A DNA stretch of 64,000 bases from Maribellus sediminis (GTDB taxonomy: Bacteria > Bacteroidota > Bacteroidia > Bacteroidales > Prolixibacteraceae), in assembly GCF_011799805.1 (NCBI RefSeq), contig NZ_WXUB01000003.1, positions 1-64,000 on the forward strand, read 5' to 3'. Positions 8,533 to 17,644 of this stretch are shown piece by piece (positions within the stretch are counted from its first letter, which is position 1; each line of letters begins with the position of its first letter). Below the pieces are notes generated by a model that saw only the letters and a list, made by a program, of their open reading frames with translations, did no database searches and had not been told where the DNA came from. A program made the position numbers and the translations under genes.

Positions 8533-9108
8533 TCACTTGTAGAAATTCATTTCTTCCAGGTATTCCCATGATTTTGCCGGCAGAAAATGCCGGACATCTT
8601 TACCGGCCTTGATGGCATTTCGAATGAATGAGGCTGAAATTTCCATAAGCGGAGCCTGTTCAGCCAGTGTTATGTTCTTATGTACCTGCACTTTTTTACG
8701 ATCGAAACCGGGCCGTGGATAAACGATCACCCCATAATTCTCAAGGATGGTTTCATAGTTTTTCCATTTATGAAAATTTTCAAGATTGTCTGATCCCATC
8801 AGAATTACAAAGTCATAATTCGGGTGCTGATCTTTTAAATAAGCCAGGGTATCCACCGTGTAACTTGGTTTTGGCAGGTTGAATTCAATGTTGGAAGCCC
8901 GCATTCGGTCGTCACCATCAACAGCACGATGCACCATTTCGAGGCGTTGGTAGTCGTCGAGCAGGTTATTTTTGCTTTTGTGCGGATTATGCGGCGACAC
9001 CACAAACCAAAGCTGGTCGATGGCAGTGAATTCAACCATGTAATTGGCAATGGCCAAATGCCCGATGTGGATCGGATTATAGGTTCCAAAATAAAGACCA
9101 ATCTTCAT
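8533..9108 (-). CDS. nadD: Nicotinate-nucleotide adenylyltransferase
   Basis: A 191-residue cytoplasmic enzyme that joins nicotinate mononucleotide and ATP to deaminated NAD in NAD synthesis. The nucleotidyltransferase motif GTYNPIHIGH is at residues 7-16, and the second signature ISASFIRNAIKAG is near the C-terminus. The length matches the family. The open frame extends upstream to 9186, but the family begins with MKIGLYFG, so the ATG at 9108 is chosen. It is the last of the minus-strand group mnmA, yicC, gmk, nadD. Confidence 0.9.
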   Translation of the reverse strand: MKIGLYFGTYNPIHIGHLAIANYMVEFTAIDQLWFVVSPHNPHKSKNNLLDDYQRLEMVHRAVDGDDRMRASNIEFNLPKPSYTVDTLAYLKDQHPNYDFVILMGSDNLENFHKWKNYETILENYGVIVYPRPGFDRKKVQVHKNITLAEQAPLMEISASFIRNAIKAGKDVRHFLPAKSWEYLEEMNFYK

Positions 9109-9242
9109 TTTCAGATTGGTTTTTGGTGCCAGTATGTCCGTTACCAGGTTGTTCATTTTATTGAAGTCCCAATATTGAATGGTCAATAATCAATATTCAA
9201 AATTAGTGCATTATTTGGGAGTTGGAAATTGAATATTGGATA

Positions 9243-9809
9243 TTACTTATTCAGAAAATCAGAAATAATTTTTTCTGCCTCTACGAAAGCTCTTTCCAGA
9301 TCATCGTTTACGATCACCACATCAAATTTCGGGGCAAAACTTAATTCGTGTTCTGCCTTGGCAATGCGCATCGCAATTTTTTCTTCAGTCTCCGTAGAAC
9401 GTCCGGTTAAGCGGTTGCGTAATTCTTCAACCGATGGTGGCTGTACAAAAACAGCCAGTGCCTCGTCGCCGTAATATTTTTTAATGTTGAGTCCGCCAAC
9501 CACATCCACATCAAAAATTACATTTTTCCCTTTATTTCTGATCCTTTCCACTTCACTTTTCAGTGTTCCGTACCTCGTTCCTTTGTACACTTCTTCCCAT
9601 TCCAGGAACTCTTCGTTATCCACTTTTTTCGCAAACTCTTCAGCCGTCAAAAAATAATAATCCTTTCCATGAGTTTCGGTGTGACGTGGCTGTCTGCTGG
9701 TTGCCGAGATGGAGAATTCCAAATCGAAACCTTTCGCGAGTAAATGTCTTACAATAGTGGTTTTACCTGCACCCGACGGTGCTGAAAATATAATGAGCTT
9801 TCCTTTCAT
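9243..9809 (-). CDS. gmk: Guanylate kinase
   Basis: A 188-residue cytoplasmic kinase that phosphorylates GMP to GDP with ATP. The P-loop APSGAGKTT is at residues 10-18. The GMP-binding region follows (SATSRQPRHTETHGKDY, EFLEWEEVYKGTRYGT). The length is typical. It is preceded by yicC (46 bases), an arrangement common in bacteria. An AT-rich word-like repeat starts directly after its stop codon. Confidence 0.95.
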   Translation of the reverse strand: MKGKLIIFSAPSGAGKTTIVRHLLAKGFDLEFSISATSRQPRHTETHGKDYYFLTAEEFAKKVDNEEFLEWEEVYKGTRYGTLKSEVERIRNKGKNVIFDVDVVGGLNIKKYYGDEALAVFVQPPSVEELRNRLTGRSTETEEKIAMRIAKAEHELSFAPKFDVVIVNDDLERAFVEAEKIISDFLNK

Positions 9810-9855
9810 TATTAAGCTTTGAGCCTCGAGCCATGAGCTACGAGCTATAAGAATT

Positions 9856-10725
9856 TTATAAAACGTTCAACAATTGTTCTTTGACGCGTTCGAGGTGGTC
9901 TTTCATTTGTACGACCAGGCGCTGGATGTTGCTTTCGTTGGCTTTCGATCCGATGGTATTGATCTCCCGACCGATCTCCTGTGAAATAAAGCCCAGCTTT
10001 TTACCCGATGATACCGGCAGATCGGCGGTTTCGTAAAAATATTCGCAATGATTTTCCAACCGGACTTTTTCCTCGTTGATGTCCAGTTTTTCGAGATAAA
10101 AGATCAGTTCCTGTTCAAAACGGTTCTCATCCACATTCTGTTTCAGTGTTTCCAGGTTGTCGGTCAAACGACTTTTCAGGTTCTCAATCCGCTGTGCTTC
10201 AAAAGGCTCAACCTGCTTTAACAAATCGTGTATGCTTTTTACATTTCCAAGAATGTCGGCTTCAAGGGCTTTTCCTTCCGTAACTCTGAAATCATCGATC
10301 TCTTCAAGTGCCAGTATTATATTGCTGTAAATGGTTTCCCACTCTCGCTCGTCGAGTGTTTCGTATTGTGTTTTTACTACATCGGGCAAGCGCATAACTG
10401 CCTGCAGCGTGGTATGGTCGACCGGCAAATTAAGATCGGTGCTGATTTTGCTCAAATCGTTGTAATAAGCTTTCAGAATAGGCTCGTTGATCTTTGAATT
10501 CGATTCCTCTCCAAGATTCTCCATGTAGATATTCAGATCCACCTTGCCGCGGATCAACTTTTCAGAAAGTGCTTTTCTGATTTCAATATCTTTTTCACGA
10601 TAAAGTGCCGGGGTACGTGTATTAATATCGATCTGTTTGCTGTTCAACGATTTAATTTCGATGGTAATCTTTTTGTTGTTTACCTCAAATTCGGCCTTTC
10701 CGAAGCCGGTCATCGATTTTATCAT
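9856..10725 (-). CDS. yicC: YicC/YloC family endoribonuclease
   Basis: A 289-residue protein that begins with the family hallmark MIKSMTGFGKAE. It ends with the conserved C-terminal DUF1732 part (GKKLGFISQEIGREINT, then MKDHLERVKEQLLNV). The YicC family is now regarded as endoribonucleases acting on RNA in the cytoplasm. The gene sits directly upstream of gmk, as in many bacteria. No unusual features. Start at the canonical MIKSMTGF. Confidence 0.93.
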   Translation of the reverse strand: MIKSMTGFGKAEFEVNNKKITIEIKSLNSKQIDINTRTPALYREKDIEIRKALSEKLIRGKVDLNIYMENLGEESNSKINEPILKAYYNDLSKISTDLNLPVDHTTLQAVMRLPDVVKTQYETLDEREWETIYSNIILALEEIDDFRVTEGKALEADILGNVKSIHDLLKQVEPFEAQRIENLKSRLTDNLETLKQNVDENRFEQELIFYLEKLDINEEKVRLENHCEYFYETADLPVSSGKKLGFISQEIGREINTIGSKANESNIQRLVVQMKDHLERVKEQLLNVL

Positions 10726-10914
10726 ATTAAAATTTTTTATTCAAATTTAGTATAAAGAATGGAATAACAACCGGATGCTGGTTACTCGATTATGGATGCT
10801 GGATACTTGATGATTCTTGATTCTTGAAGCTGAATATTCACCAATCTCATTCAATCTCCCTCAATCTCGTTTTCAATCTATCATCCTTCAGCCCTTCAAT
10901 CCTTCAATCCATAC
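10726..10914. repeat. Word-like low-complexity repeats behind mnmA
   Basis: A stretch made of related short words (GATGCTGGATACTTGAT, CAATCTCATTCAATC, CCTTCAATCC) that starts immediately after the mnmA stop codon. Similar strings lie behind other genes at 9187-9242, 9812-9855, 29404-29459, 53021-53150, 54926-54990 and 54990-55034. No stable hairpin is evident. It is not coding. Confidence 0.6.
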
Positions 10915-12093
10915 TTAACTTATCACTCCCGAACCAATCAACTCCTCGCCAAGGTACCAGGCGGCAAACTGCCCCGAGGTTATTCCGCGTTGCTCGTTTT
11001 CGAACAGAAACCAGGCACCGTCATCCCGCAAATGAATCGTGCCTTTCTCCAGCGGCTGACGATAACGGATGCGGATTTCGAAATCACGTTTCTCTCCCAC
11101 TTTCATTATCATATCGGTTCTCAGCCAATGCATATTCTCGCTGGCTACAAACAAGCCTTTCCGGTGCAATCCGGGGTGATCCTGACCTTCTCCTACGTAA
11201 ACGATGTTCCGTTTCACATCGGTACCGATCACAAAAAGCGGTTCTTTTCTTCCGCCAATATTTAATCCTTTTCGTTGCCCGATGGTGTAAAAATGGGCGC
11301 CTTCGTGTTCTCCTATCACTTCTCCATTCCAGGGTTTATATGGAAAAGCAAAGCACAATTTCCGGTAATTATCTTCAGTTACTTCAACCTGCTTTTTCTT
11401 CGCCATAAACTCAGCAGGAATTTCGATCACATTACCGGTTTTGGGTTCCAGCTGTTGCTGAAGAAATGTCGGAAGATCGACTTTTCCAACAAAACAGATC
11501 CCCTGCGAATCTTTACGTTCGGCGGTCGGCAGGTTTTGTTCCTTGGCAATTTTGCGTACTTCGGGTTTTAGCAGGTGACCAATCGGGAACATCGATTTCG
11601 AAAGCTGATCCTGGTTCAGCTGGCACAAAAAATAGCTTTGATCTTTATTCGGATCCAAGCCGGCCAAAAGCTGATGAATAACTTCTCCATTTACTTCCAC
11701 CTCACTTTTCCGGCAGTAGTGCCCCGTTGCCACAAAATCGGCATCCAGTTTCAGGGCTTCCTCCATAAAGGTATCGAACTTGATTTCGCGGTTGCAAAGC
11801 ACATCGGGATTTGGCGTACGCCCGGCCTGGTACTCTGCAAACATGTAATCGATTACACGCTGTTTATAATCTTTGCTGAGGTCGACAATATGAAACGGAA
11901 TATCCAGTTTTTTGGCTACCATTTTGGCAATCAGCGAATCTTCTTCCCAGGTACACGAGCTGGTAAGCACACCTTCACGTTCATGATAATTGATCATAAA
12001 CAATGCGATTACTTCATGCCCCTGTTCCTTCAGCAAATAAGCTGCAACGCTTGAATCAACTCCGCCTGATAATCCTACTACTACTCTTGCCAT
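10915..12093 (-). CDS. mnmA: tRNA 2-thiouridine(34) synthase MnmA
   Basis: A 392-residue cytoplasmic enzyme that thiolates uridine 34 of Lys, Glu and Gln tRNAs. The PP-loop is SGGVDSS. Cysteine in NPDVLCNREIKF is the first catalytic Cys, and SQGICFVG carries the second. KDQSYFL is the tRNA-contact motif. Relative to the classical enzyme, an insertion of about 35 residues lies between TGNVIEIP and GEVIGEHEGAH. This is known in Bacteroidota. The frame could start at 12183, but MARVVVGLSGG at 12093 is the family start. A -7-like box (CAAAAGTA on the plus strand, 12098-12105) lies only four bases before it, so the transcript may be nearly leaderless. Confidence 0.93.
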   Translation of the reverse strand: MARVVVGLSGGVDSSVAAYLLKEQGHEVIALFMINYHEREGVLTSSCTWEEDSLIAKMVAKKLDIPFHIVDLSKDYKQRVIDYMFAEYQAGRTPNPDVLCNREIKFDTFMEEALKLDADFVATGHYCRKSEVEVNGEVIHQLLAGLDPNKDQSYFLCQLNQDQLSKSMFPIGHLLKPEVRKIAKEQNLPTAERKDSQGICFVGKVDLPTFLQQQLEPKTGNVIEIPAEFMAKKKQVEVTEDNYRKLCFAFPYKPWNGEVIGEHEGAHFYTIGQRKGLNIGGRKEPLFVIGTDVKRNIVYVGEGQDHPGLHRKGLFVASENMHWLRTDMIMKVGEKRDFEIRIRYRQPLEKGTIHLRDDGAWFLFENEQRGITSGQFAAWYLGEELIGSGVIS

Positions 12094-12097
12094 GGCG

Positions 12098-12105
12098 CAA
12101 AAGTA
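12098..12105 (-). promoter_or_regulatory. -7 promoter box for mnmA
   Basis: The reverse strand reads TACTTTTG, an exact match to the Bacteroidota TAnnTTTG box. No matching -33 TTTG at the usual distance was confirmed. Being four bases from the ATG, it predicts a start of transcription at or next to the start codon. Confidence 0.45.
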
Positions 12106-12273
12106 GAAAGATAAAAGCCAATTGTCAAAAACCACCCTGAAAAATGATGCATTTGTTAAGGCACACATTTGCTTCAAATTCAAAGTTTTATTAAAAGTTG
12201 AAACCTTTGTGACACTTCCGTGATACTTTCCCCGGACCTTTGAATCAGTTTATTCACTAAAAATTATACCGTT

Positions 12274-13554
12274 ATGAAATCACTTCGAATCTTATTAAGC
12301 TTAACACTTGTAGCTTTACTTTTTACCCAATGTGAAAAAGATGAAATAACAGAGCCTGAACTGAAAAGAGGTCCGCTTCCGGATGTCGTTCCGGCTAAAA
12401 TGTACACCGTAACTGTTGAAAACGTTTCAACTGCGTACAAGTATTTCGAGGCCGGCGCAGTTGCCATTCCTGAAGGCGAAAGCGAAGCCGGACCTGCATT
12501 CCCGGGACATTCCTTTAAATTTTCGTTCCACGCCGGACCAAGTCACATGCTTTCGTTTGCCACCATGTACGGCCTGTCGAACGACGGTTTTTACGCCCCT
12601 GCCGGCGATGGCATTGCACTTTTTGACAACGGCACTCCCGTTACCGGAGATATCACATCTGAAATAATGTTGTGGGATGCCGGTACTCAGATGAACCAGA
12701 TGCCCGGCCCGGGAAATCCACACAACGGAGCTGATACCGATGATCCGGTACAGTTAATGTCGGATGTTGGCGACGGATACGATTACGGCATGGTGGATAC
12801 CAACCTGAAAGTAATGCTCGACTACGATGGCGATCACATGTTTACTATAACGATTGATGTGCTCGACGGAGCCACAACTGCCATTTCTCCGGTTGCATGG
12901 GTGGTACACACGATGCCAAATCCAATTTTCGAGGCCGGTACACAGGATTGGGATAAGGGATTGGAAGATCTTGCTGAAACAGGAAATCCTGGTCGGCTGA
13001 CGCATTACCTCGCATGGAACAGTGGTTATGTTTCGCCGGTTGCACCTGTACTTTGGGCAGTTCACGAGAAAGACGAAATGCCGATTTTTACCAACCATAC
13101 TGCTGATCGCGGTGAAGGACTGGAATTACTGGCAGAAACCGGAAATCCCGGTGATCTGGCAAGCAGCTTGATCGGCATGGGATATAATGCCGGAGCATAT
13201 GCCATTCCTGACGGAGGTGTTGATCCTGGTCCGCTTTTCCCAGGAGATAAATACACTTTCACCATTGATGCGAAGCCCGGACAATATTTAAGTATTGCCA
13301 GCATGTTGGGCAACTCAAACGATATTTTCTTTGCCTTTGGCGACAGCGGAATCAAGCTTGCTTTTGGAAATGATGTGGAAGATATTACCGGCAAAGTTAT
13401 GCTGTTTGATGCAGGCACCGAGGTGAACGAATATCCGGGCACAAAATCGATGGATACCGATGAAGGTGGTGATGTTCGCCCGCTAAATGACGGATATACA
13501 TATCCGGCAGTTGATCAGATTATAAAAGTTACAATCCACAAAAATAAGAATTAG
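12274..13554 (+). CDS. Spondin-domain lipoprotein with internal duplication
   Basis: A 426-residue exported lipoprotein. The signal ends in LLFTQC with Cys20 as lipid anchor. Residues 45-170 and 300-425 carry the C-terminal half of the spondin_N fold (PGHSFKFSFHAGP or PGDKYTFTIDAKP, then a SND motif, ITxxIMLWDAGT or ITGKVMLFDAGT, and N-x-x-PG). Residues about 205-300 contain two copies of the N-terminal module (SPVAWVVHTMPNPIFEAG and SPVAPVLWAVHEKDEMP, each followed by LAETGNPG). Bacterial spondin proteins are surface proteins of unknown role. The gene stands alone and ends at a strong terminator shared with the convergent gene. Confidence 0.85.
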   Translation: MKSLRILLSLTLVALLFTQCEKDEITEPELKRGPLPDVVPAKMYTVTVENVSTAYKYFEAGAVAIPEGESEAGPAFPGHSFKFSFHAGPSHMLSFATMYGLSNDGFYAPAGDGIALFDNGTPVTGDITSEIMLWDAGTQMNQMPGPGNPHNGADTDDPVQLMSDVGDGYDYGMVDTNLKVMLDYDGDHMFTITIDVLDGATTAISPVAWVVHTMPNPIFEAGTQDWDKGLEDLAETGNPGRLTHYLAWNSGYVSPVAPVLWAVHEKDEMPIFTNHTADRGEGLELLAETGNPGDLASSLIGMGYNAGAYAIPDGGVDPGPLFPGDKYTFTIDAKPGQYLSIASMLGNSNDIFFAFGDSGIKLAFGNDVEDITGKVMLFDAGTEVNEYPGTKSMDTDEGGDVRPLNDGYTYPAVDQIIKVTIHKNKN

Positions 13555-13585
13555 GGACGTGTTCAGGAAAAGGCTTTCGAGGAAG

Positions 13586-13617
13586 AAATCCGCCGGTGTT
13601 TGCCGGTGGATTTTTTT
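13586..13617. terminator. Shared intrinsic terminator
   Basis: AATCCGCCGG, a six-base loop, then CCGGTGGATT followed by seven T. One mismatch in a 10-bp stem. It lies between the convergent spondin lipoprotein and the minus-strand gene ending at 13620. Confidence 0.75.
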
Positions 13618-13619
13618 AT

Positions 13620-14147
13620 TTATTCCACTTTTTGCAAATCATTTGTACCGAAACAGGCCATTTCTTTACCGGGAAATCCAACATCGAAAACAGTCTGGAT
13701 TTCGTCCTTGTTAATGATGTTTATGGTGAATTGTGCCCGTCCTCCCGGCACAAAATTTTCAATACGCTCGGTTTCAAAAATCAACTTCGTCGGTGTCGAA
13801 ATGGAATCGTTCAGTACATATTCATTAAAAAATCCCTCGTTATGATACTGACGAAAAACAATCACATTACGGCCTTTATCAAAACTGATTATCCCAAGGT
13901 CATCATGAATCTCTCCTTCGGAATTTTGTTCGGTGGGATCAAATTCAGAATGATGCTTTACCTCGATATACTGTTTATTCATCAGCCACGCGTAGCTGGC
14001 AGTTATCTTTGATTTCGAGTTACCAAAACCGGTTCCTGCTCCTTCCCAAACACCAATTATATTTTCAAATCTTTCGAGTGGATTCTGGGCCTGAACTGTA
14101 GTGACCACAATTACCAGGGCTACAAATAACACTAATTGTTTCAACAT
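13620..14147 (-). CDS. Small secreted beta-rich protein of unknown function
   Basis: 175 residues with a clear signal peptide (MLKQLVLFVALVIVVTTVQA-Q). The mature part begins GVWEGAGTGFG and shows alternating strands (FRQYHNEGFFNEYVL, KLIFETERIENF). This resembles the small lipocalin-like beta-barrel proteins grouped as DUF1579 or heme-binding-like barrels. The assignment is weak. The frame is open upstream to 14243, but that would overlap the helicase and bury the signal peptide, so the ATG at 14147 is used. It follows the helicase by about 40 bases and may be co-transcribed. Confidence 0.7.
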   Translation of the reverse strand: MLKQLVLFVALVIVVTTVQAQNPLERFENIIGVWEGAGTGFGNSKSKITASYAWLMNKQYIEVKHHSEFDPTEQNSEGEIHDDLGIISFDKGRNVIVFRQYHNEGFFNEYVLNDSISTPTKLIFETERIENFVPGGRAQFTINIINKDEIQTVFDVGFPGKEMACFGTNDLQKVE

Positions 14148-14187
14148 AAAATTCGAATTTGTTAGGATCGCAATACGCACAGTCGAA

Positions 14188-15447
14188 CTATTTTTTCTTT
14201 TTGTTCTGGTAGTTCTGCCGGTGTTTGGGTTGACCTCCGCCACCCTGCTTTTTGTATTTATGAAACTTGCCTTTCCGGTTTTTCATACCTTTTGAAGAAA
14301 CTCTCCATTCCGGTCCGCTTCCCAAGTGTTCCGGAATCGGGATCTTAAATACTTCGCGCTCGATCAATTGCTCAATCTGGTGAAATTTGTACATGTCGTC
14401 TTCGTTCACCAACGTTAAAGCCACACCGGTTGAATCAGCACGCGCTGTTCTTCCAACACGATGCACATAGTCTTCGGCATCATTCGGTACATCGAAATTG
14501 ATGACCAGGTTAATGTCTTTAATGTCGATACCCCGGCTCATTACATCGGTTGCCACCAAAATCCGAATTCTTTTCGACCGGAAACCGTTTAATACACTTT
14601 CCCGCTCCGACTGTTCAAGATCGGAAGAAATCGCTTCAGCGTCGAACTTTTGTCGCTTCAGTCTTCTGGCCAGTTCGGTGGTAGCCCGCTTTGTAGAACA
14701 GAAAATAAGCACACTACTGTATTCCGGGTTTTCAGAAATCAGGTGAGCAACAAGATCATTTTTCTGTGAATCGTAAATCAGGTAAGCAGCCTGTAATACA
14801 CCTTCTGCCGGTTTCGAGATAGAAATATTGATTTCTTTGGGCTCATACAGAATTTGCGAAGCCAGTTTCCTGATCTTTGGTGCCATTGTTGCACTGAACA
14901 TCAGGGTTTGACGGTCCTTCGGCAAAAAGGAAATGATCTTAACAATATCGTCGTAAAAACCAATATCCAGCATGCGGTCAGCTTCGTCGAGTATCAAAAA
15001 CTGGATGGTATCGAATTTTACATATCCCAGATTAAGGTGAGAAATGAGTTTCCCGGGTGTTGCAATAATAATATCGGCTCCTTTTGTGAGTGCCTTTTTT
15101 TGCTGGCCCCACTCATCACCATCGCCACCACCGTAAAGCGCAATAGAATGAATACCCATGGTATAACCAATTCCCTGAACCTGCTGGTCGATCTGAACAG
15201 CGAGTTCGCGGGTTGGGACAATAATCAGTGTTGAGGTTTCGCCTCCGGGTAGATCAGCAATTAAATCGAGTATGGGCAGTAAAAATGCCGCCGTCTTTCC
15301 GGTACCGGTCTGGGCACAGGCAATTAAATCATTGCCTTCCAGAATTATAGGTATTGCTTGTTCCTGAATGGGAGTCGCATCTTTAAATCCCATATATTCT
15401 ATAGCGTCCAGCAGGTCGTCGTGTATTCCGAGTTCAGAAAATTTCAT
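14188..15447 (-). CDS. DEAD-box ATP-dependent RNA helicase (RhlE-like)
   Basis: 419 residues with all helicase motifs: Q motif near residues 20-27, AQTGTGKT (Walker A), PTRELA, DEAD in LILDEADRM, SAT in MFSATMAP, and HRVGRTAR in the second RecA domain. A basic, glycine- and lysine-rich tail follows (last 35 residues), typical of RhlE-type proteins of Bacteroidota involved in ribosome assembly or RNA decay. Cytoplasmic. An exact TAnnTTTG -7 box lies on the minus strand at 15470-15477, 22 bases before the ATG. Confidence 0.92.
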   Translation of the reverse strand: MKFSELGIHDDLLDAIEYMGFKDATPIQEQAIPIILEGNDLIACAQTGTGKTAAFLLPILDLIADLPGGETSTLIIVPTRELAVQIDQQVQGIGYTMGIHSIALYGGGDGDEWGQQKKALTKGADIIIATPGKLISHLNLGYVKFDTIQFLILDEADRMLDIGFYDDIVKIISFLPKDRQTLMFSATMAPKIRKLASQILYEPKEINISISKPAEGVLQAAYLIYDSQKNDLVAHLISENPEYSSVLIFCSTKRATTELARRLKRQKFDAEAISSDLEQSERESVLNGFRSKRIRILVATDVMSRGIDIKDINLVINFDVPNDAEDYVHRVGRTARADSTGVALTLVNEDDMYKFHQIEQLIEREVFKIPIPEHLGSGPEWRVSSKGMKNRKGKFHKYKKQGGGGQPKHRQNYQNKKKK

Positions 15448-15469
15448 AAAAATTAATATTGAGCCACCG

Positions 15470-15477
15470 CAAAGTTA
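15470..15477 (-). promoter_or_regulatory. -7 promoter box for the helicase gene
   Basis: The reverse strand reads TAACTTTG, matching TAnnTTTG exactly, 22 bases before the start codon. No clear -33 TTTG was found at standard spacing. Confidence 0.5.
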
Positions 15478-15510
15478 AGCAAATATGTGGCACTAAAGCC
15501 GTTCAGGCAA

Positions 15511-16371
15511 TCAAGAGTTAACTAAACTATCGACAATCAAAAAAATCATCATAAAAAGGTAGAGGAAATTGAGCTTGTAGAATGAAGCCCGAACCTTAAA
15601 TTCCTTTTGTGCAAATACTGAGATGGTGATGGAAGATAGCAGGTAAAATATATAGAACAGCAGTACAAACATGATCAGCTGGTTACCGATAACAAAAAAG
15701 ATAACCAGAAATGCAGAAGCGATGGTTGTCAATACCCAGGCGTAGGTTACACGTTTTATTTGGGTATCATCAAAAAGTTGGTTAAGGCTCGGCATTTTTG
15801 CTTCCTTGTACTGTTCGCCAAACATAAGCAACAGCAACCAGAAATGCGGAATCTGACCGATAAAGAAGAATGAGGCAACCAGTAAAATAATCTCAGCTGT
15901 TGGACTACCACCGGCACCGGCCCACCCAATAATTGGTGGCAAAGCACCTACCATGGATCCGGGAATTACGGCAAATGCCGTAAGTTTTTTTAGCGGCGTG
16001 TAAACGGCATTGTAAAAAAACAAGGTTGCCCAACTCAGAATAAGTGCCATCACCGGATTGGATACCAGCAGTATTCCTGAACCCAAAACCGCCAGAATTA
16101 TTGCCAGCATTAAGGCATTGTTTGCACTGATCCTACCCGACGGGATCGGCCGGCTTTTCGTGCGGATCATTTGTGCATCGGTTTTTCGCTCCTGCCAGTG
16201 GTTAATTACACTCGAACTACACGACATAAGAAATACACCAAAGCCGAGCAACCACCCCTGAGCATCCATGTGGCGGGTAAACAATACGTAACCGGTTACT
16301 GCCGATAAAGCAATGGGCAGCGAAATTCGAACCTTCGCGAGTTCGTATACTATTTTGAGTTGTGCTTTCAA
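15511..16371 (-). CDS. ctaB: Protoheme IX farnesyltransferase (heme O synthase)
   Basis: A 286-residue UbiA-superfamily membrane enzyme that adds a farnesyl group to heme b, giving heme O for the oxidase. The signature NHWQERKTD with the following RTKSRPIPSG is at about residues 57-80, and a second polar loop is YTPLKKLT. About nine hydrophobic segments. It is the last gene of the caa3 oxidase operon, nine bases after subunit II. No heme A synthase (ctaA) is present in the window. Confidence 0.92.
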   Translation of the reverse strand: MKAQLKIVYELAKVRISLPIALSAVTGYVLFTRHMDAQGWLLGFGVFLMSCSSSVINHWQERKTDAQMIRTKSRPIPSGRISANNALMLAIILAVLGSGILLVSNPVMALILSWATLFFYNAVYTPLKKLTAFAVIPGSMVGALPPIIGWAGAGGSPTAEIILLVASFFFIGQIPHFWLLLLMFGEQYKEAKMPSLNQLFDDTQIKRVTYAWVLTTIASAFLVIFFVIGNQLIMFVLLFYIFYLLSSITISVFAQKEFKVRASFYKLNFLYLFMMIFLIVDSLVNS

Positions 16372-16380
16372 ATTGTCTTT

Positions 16381-17343
16381 TTAATCTTTATGATCGCTTA
16401 AGGTTTTCAGGTATTCGATGATGTTGTCAACATCGGCGTCGGTCAACTGTCCTTCGTAAGTCACCATTAAACCTTTGGCAAATCCGTCAACGATATCAGC
16501 ATTCGGGTCGAAGATCGATTTGCGAATGTAATCTTCATCTACAGTAACCTGGCGTTTTTCGCCTCCTGTTGTTACGGTTTGCGTTTCACCCCAAATTCCT
16601 TTGAAACTTGGCCCTACCAGTTTGGTTCCGTCGATGGTATGACAGGCAAAACAACCAATGTTCTGCATGATCTTTCTTCCGGTTGCCGTTGGCGACGCCG
16701 CTGCAGCAATCGACGAAGAAACACTGGTGGTATCGGTTTTCCAGGCCTGAAAATCTGCCGGATCCATAACCTCAACAAATGTGTACATATACGAGTGCTG
16801 CAATCCGCAATACTCGGCACAAAACAGTTCGAATGTTCCTTCTTTCTGCGGTTCGAACCACATAAAGTTGTCTTTCTTTCCGGGAACCATATCCTGCTTT
16901 ACCCGGAAAGCAGGAATGTATAGACTGTGCAAAACATCGAGGGCAACCAGATTCAATTTTACCGCCTGGTCTTTTGGCAGAAACAAAGTATCGCTTCTCC
17001 TGCCATTATCATATTCAAAACTAAAATTCCACATGCGGCCGTAAACCGTAACTTCCATTGCATCTTTTGGTGGGTTGTGCATCGGTTTCCAGCCTGCCCA
17101 ACCGTAATAAAACATAAACATGGTAAGAATAAACGGAACAACTGTCCAGATGATCTCCAGCTTCACGCTTCCTTCAATCTGAGTAGGTTTCGGATGACGT
17201 TTCCGGTTGTATTTGTAAACAAAATACAGCATCACGGCGGTCAATCCGATCAGGAATATGAATGATATTCCAAGAATTACCATGAATGCTGTGTCAACAC
17301 CCTGGACAAAATTAGAGGCTTTGGTTATTTCTGAGTTATACAT
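16381..17343 (-). CDS. coxB: Cytochrome c oxidase subunit II fused to cytochrome c (caa3 type)
   Basis: 320 residues. Two N-terminal membrane helices (about 20-45 and 68-90), then the periplasmic cupredoxin domain with the CuA site CAEYCGLQHSYM. A fused C-terminal cytochrome c domain follows, with CFACH as heme site and the LMVTYEG region carrying the likely Met ligand. The fusion defines caa3-type oxidases. Electrons pass from the heme c to CuA and on to subunit I. Three bases separate it from the subunit IV gene upstream. Confidence 0.95.
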   Translation of the reverse strand: MYNSEITKASNFVQGVDTAFMVILGISFIFLIGLTAVMLYFVYKYNRKRHPKPTQIEGSVKLEIIWTVVPFILTMFMFYYGWAGWKPMHNPPKDAMEVTVYGRMWNFSFEYDNGRRSDTLFLPKDQAVKLNLVALDVLHSLYIPAFRVKQDMVPGKKDNFMWFEPQKEGTFELFCAEYCGLQHSYMYTFVEVMDPADFQAWKTDTTSVSSSIAAAASPTATGRKIMQNIGCFACHTIDGTKLVGPSFKGIWGETQTVTTGGEKRQVTVDEDYIRKSIFDPNADIVDGFAKGLMVTYEGQLTDADVDNIIEYLKTLSDHKD

Positions 17344-17345
17344 AG

Positions 17346-17633
17346 CTAGGCTCTAAATAGGTAATCTAAAAAGGTAATGATGATCACAACTAAAAAGATG
17401 GCGAATACAAATCCGACCATGGCTTTTATATATCGCTTGTCGTATTTCAGGTGCATGAAATAAGTTAGGACGAGATAAGATTTAACTACAGCAAAAAGTA
17501 GGGCCGCTGCTACTGTGTATTCGGCCATTTCGATGCTGGTAATCCAAATCGATCCTAAAGTTAAGGCAATAAGCGCCACCAAGATTATCAAATACACGCG
17601 ATACGGTACAATATGTGGTTTATCTCCTGACAT
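17346..17633 (-). CDS. Cytochrome c oxidase subunit IV (bacterial type)
   Basis: A 95-residue membrane protein with three hydrophobic segments (VYLIILVALIALTLGSIWI, AEYTVAAALLFAVVKSYLVL, and the C-terminal FVFAIFLVVIIITF). It resembles the small COX4/CtaF-like subunit that stabilises caa3 oxidases. It is embedded between subunits III and II with spacings of 11 and 2 bases, so it is co-translated with them. Confidence 0.88.
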   Translation of the reverse strand: MSGDKPHIVPYRVYLIILVALIALTLGSIWITSIEMAEYTVAAALLFAVVKSYLVLTYFMHLKYDKRYIKAMVGFVFAIFLVVIIITFLDYLFRA

Positions 17634-17644
17634 AAGCTCGGTTT

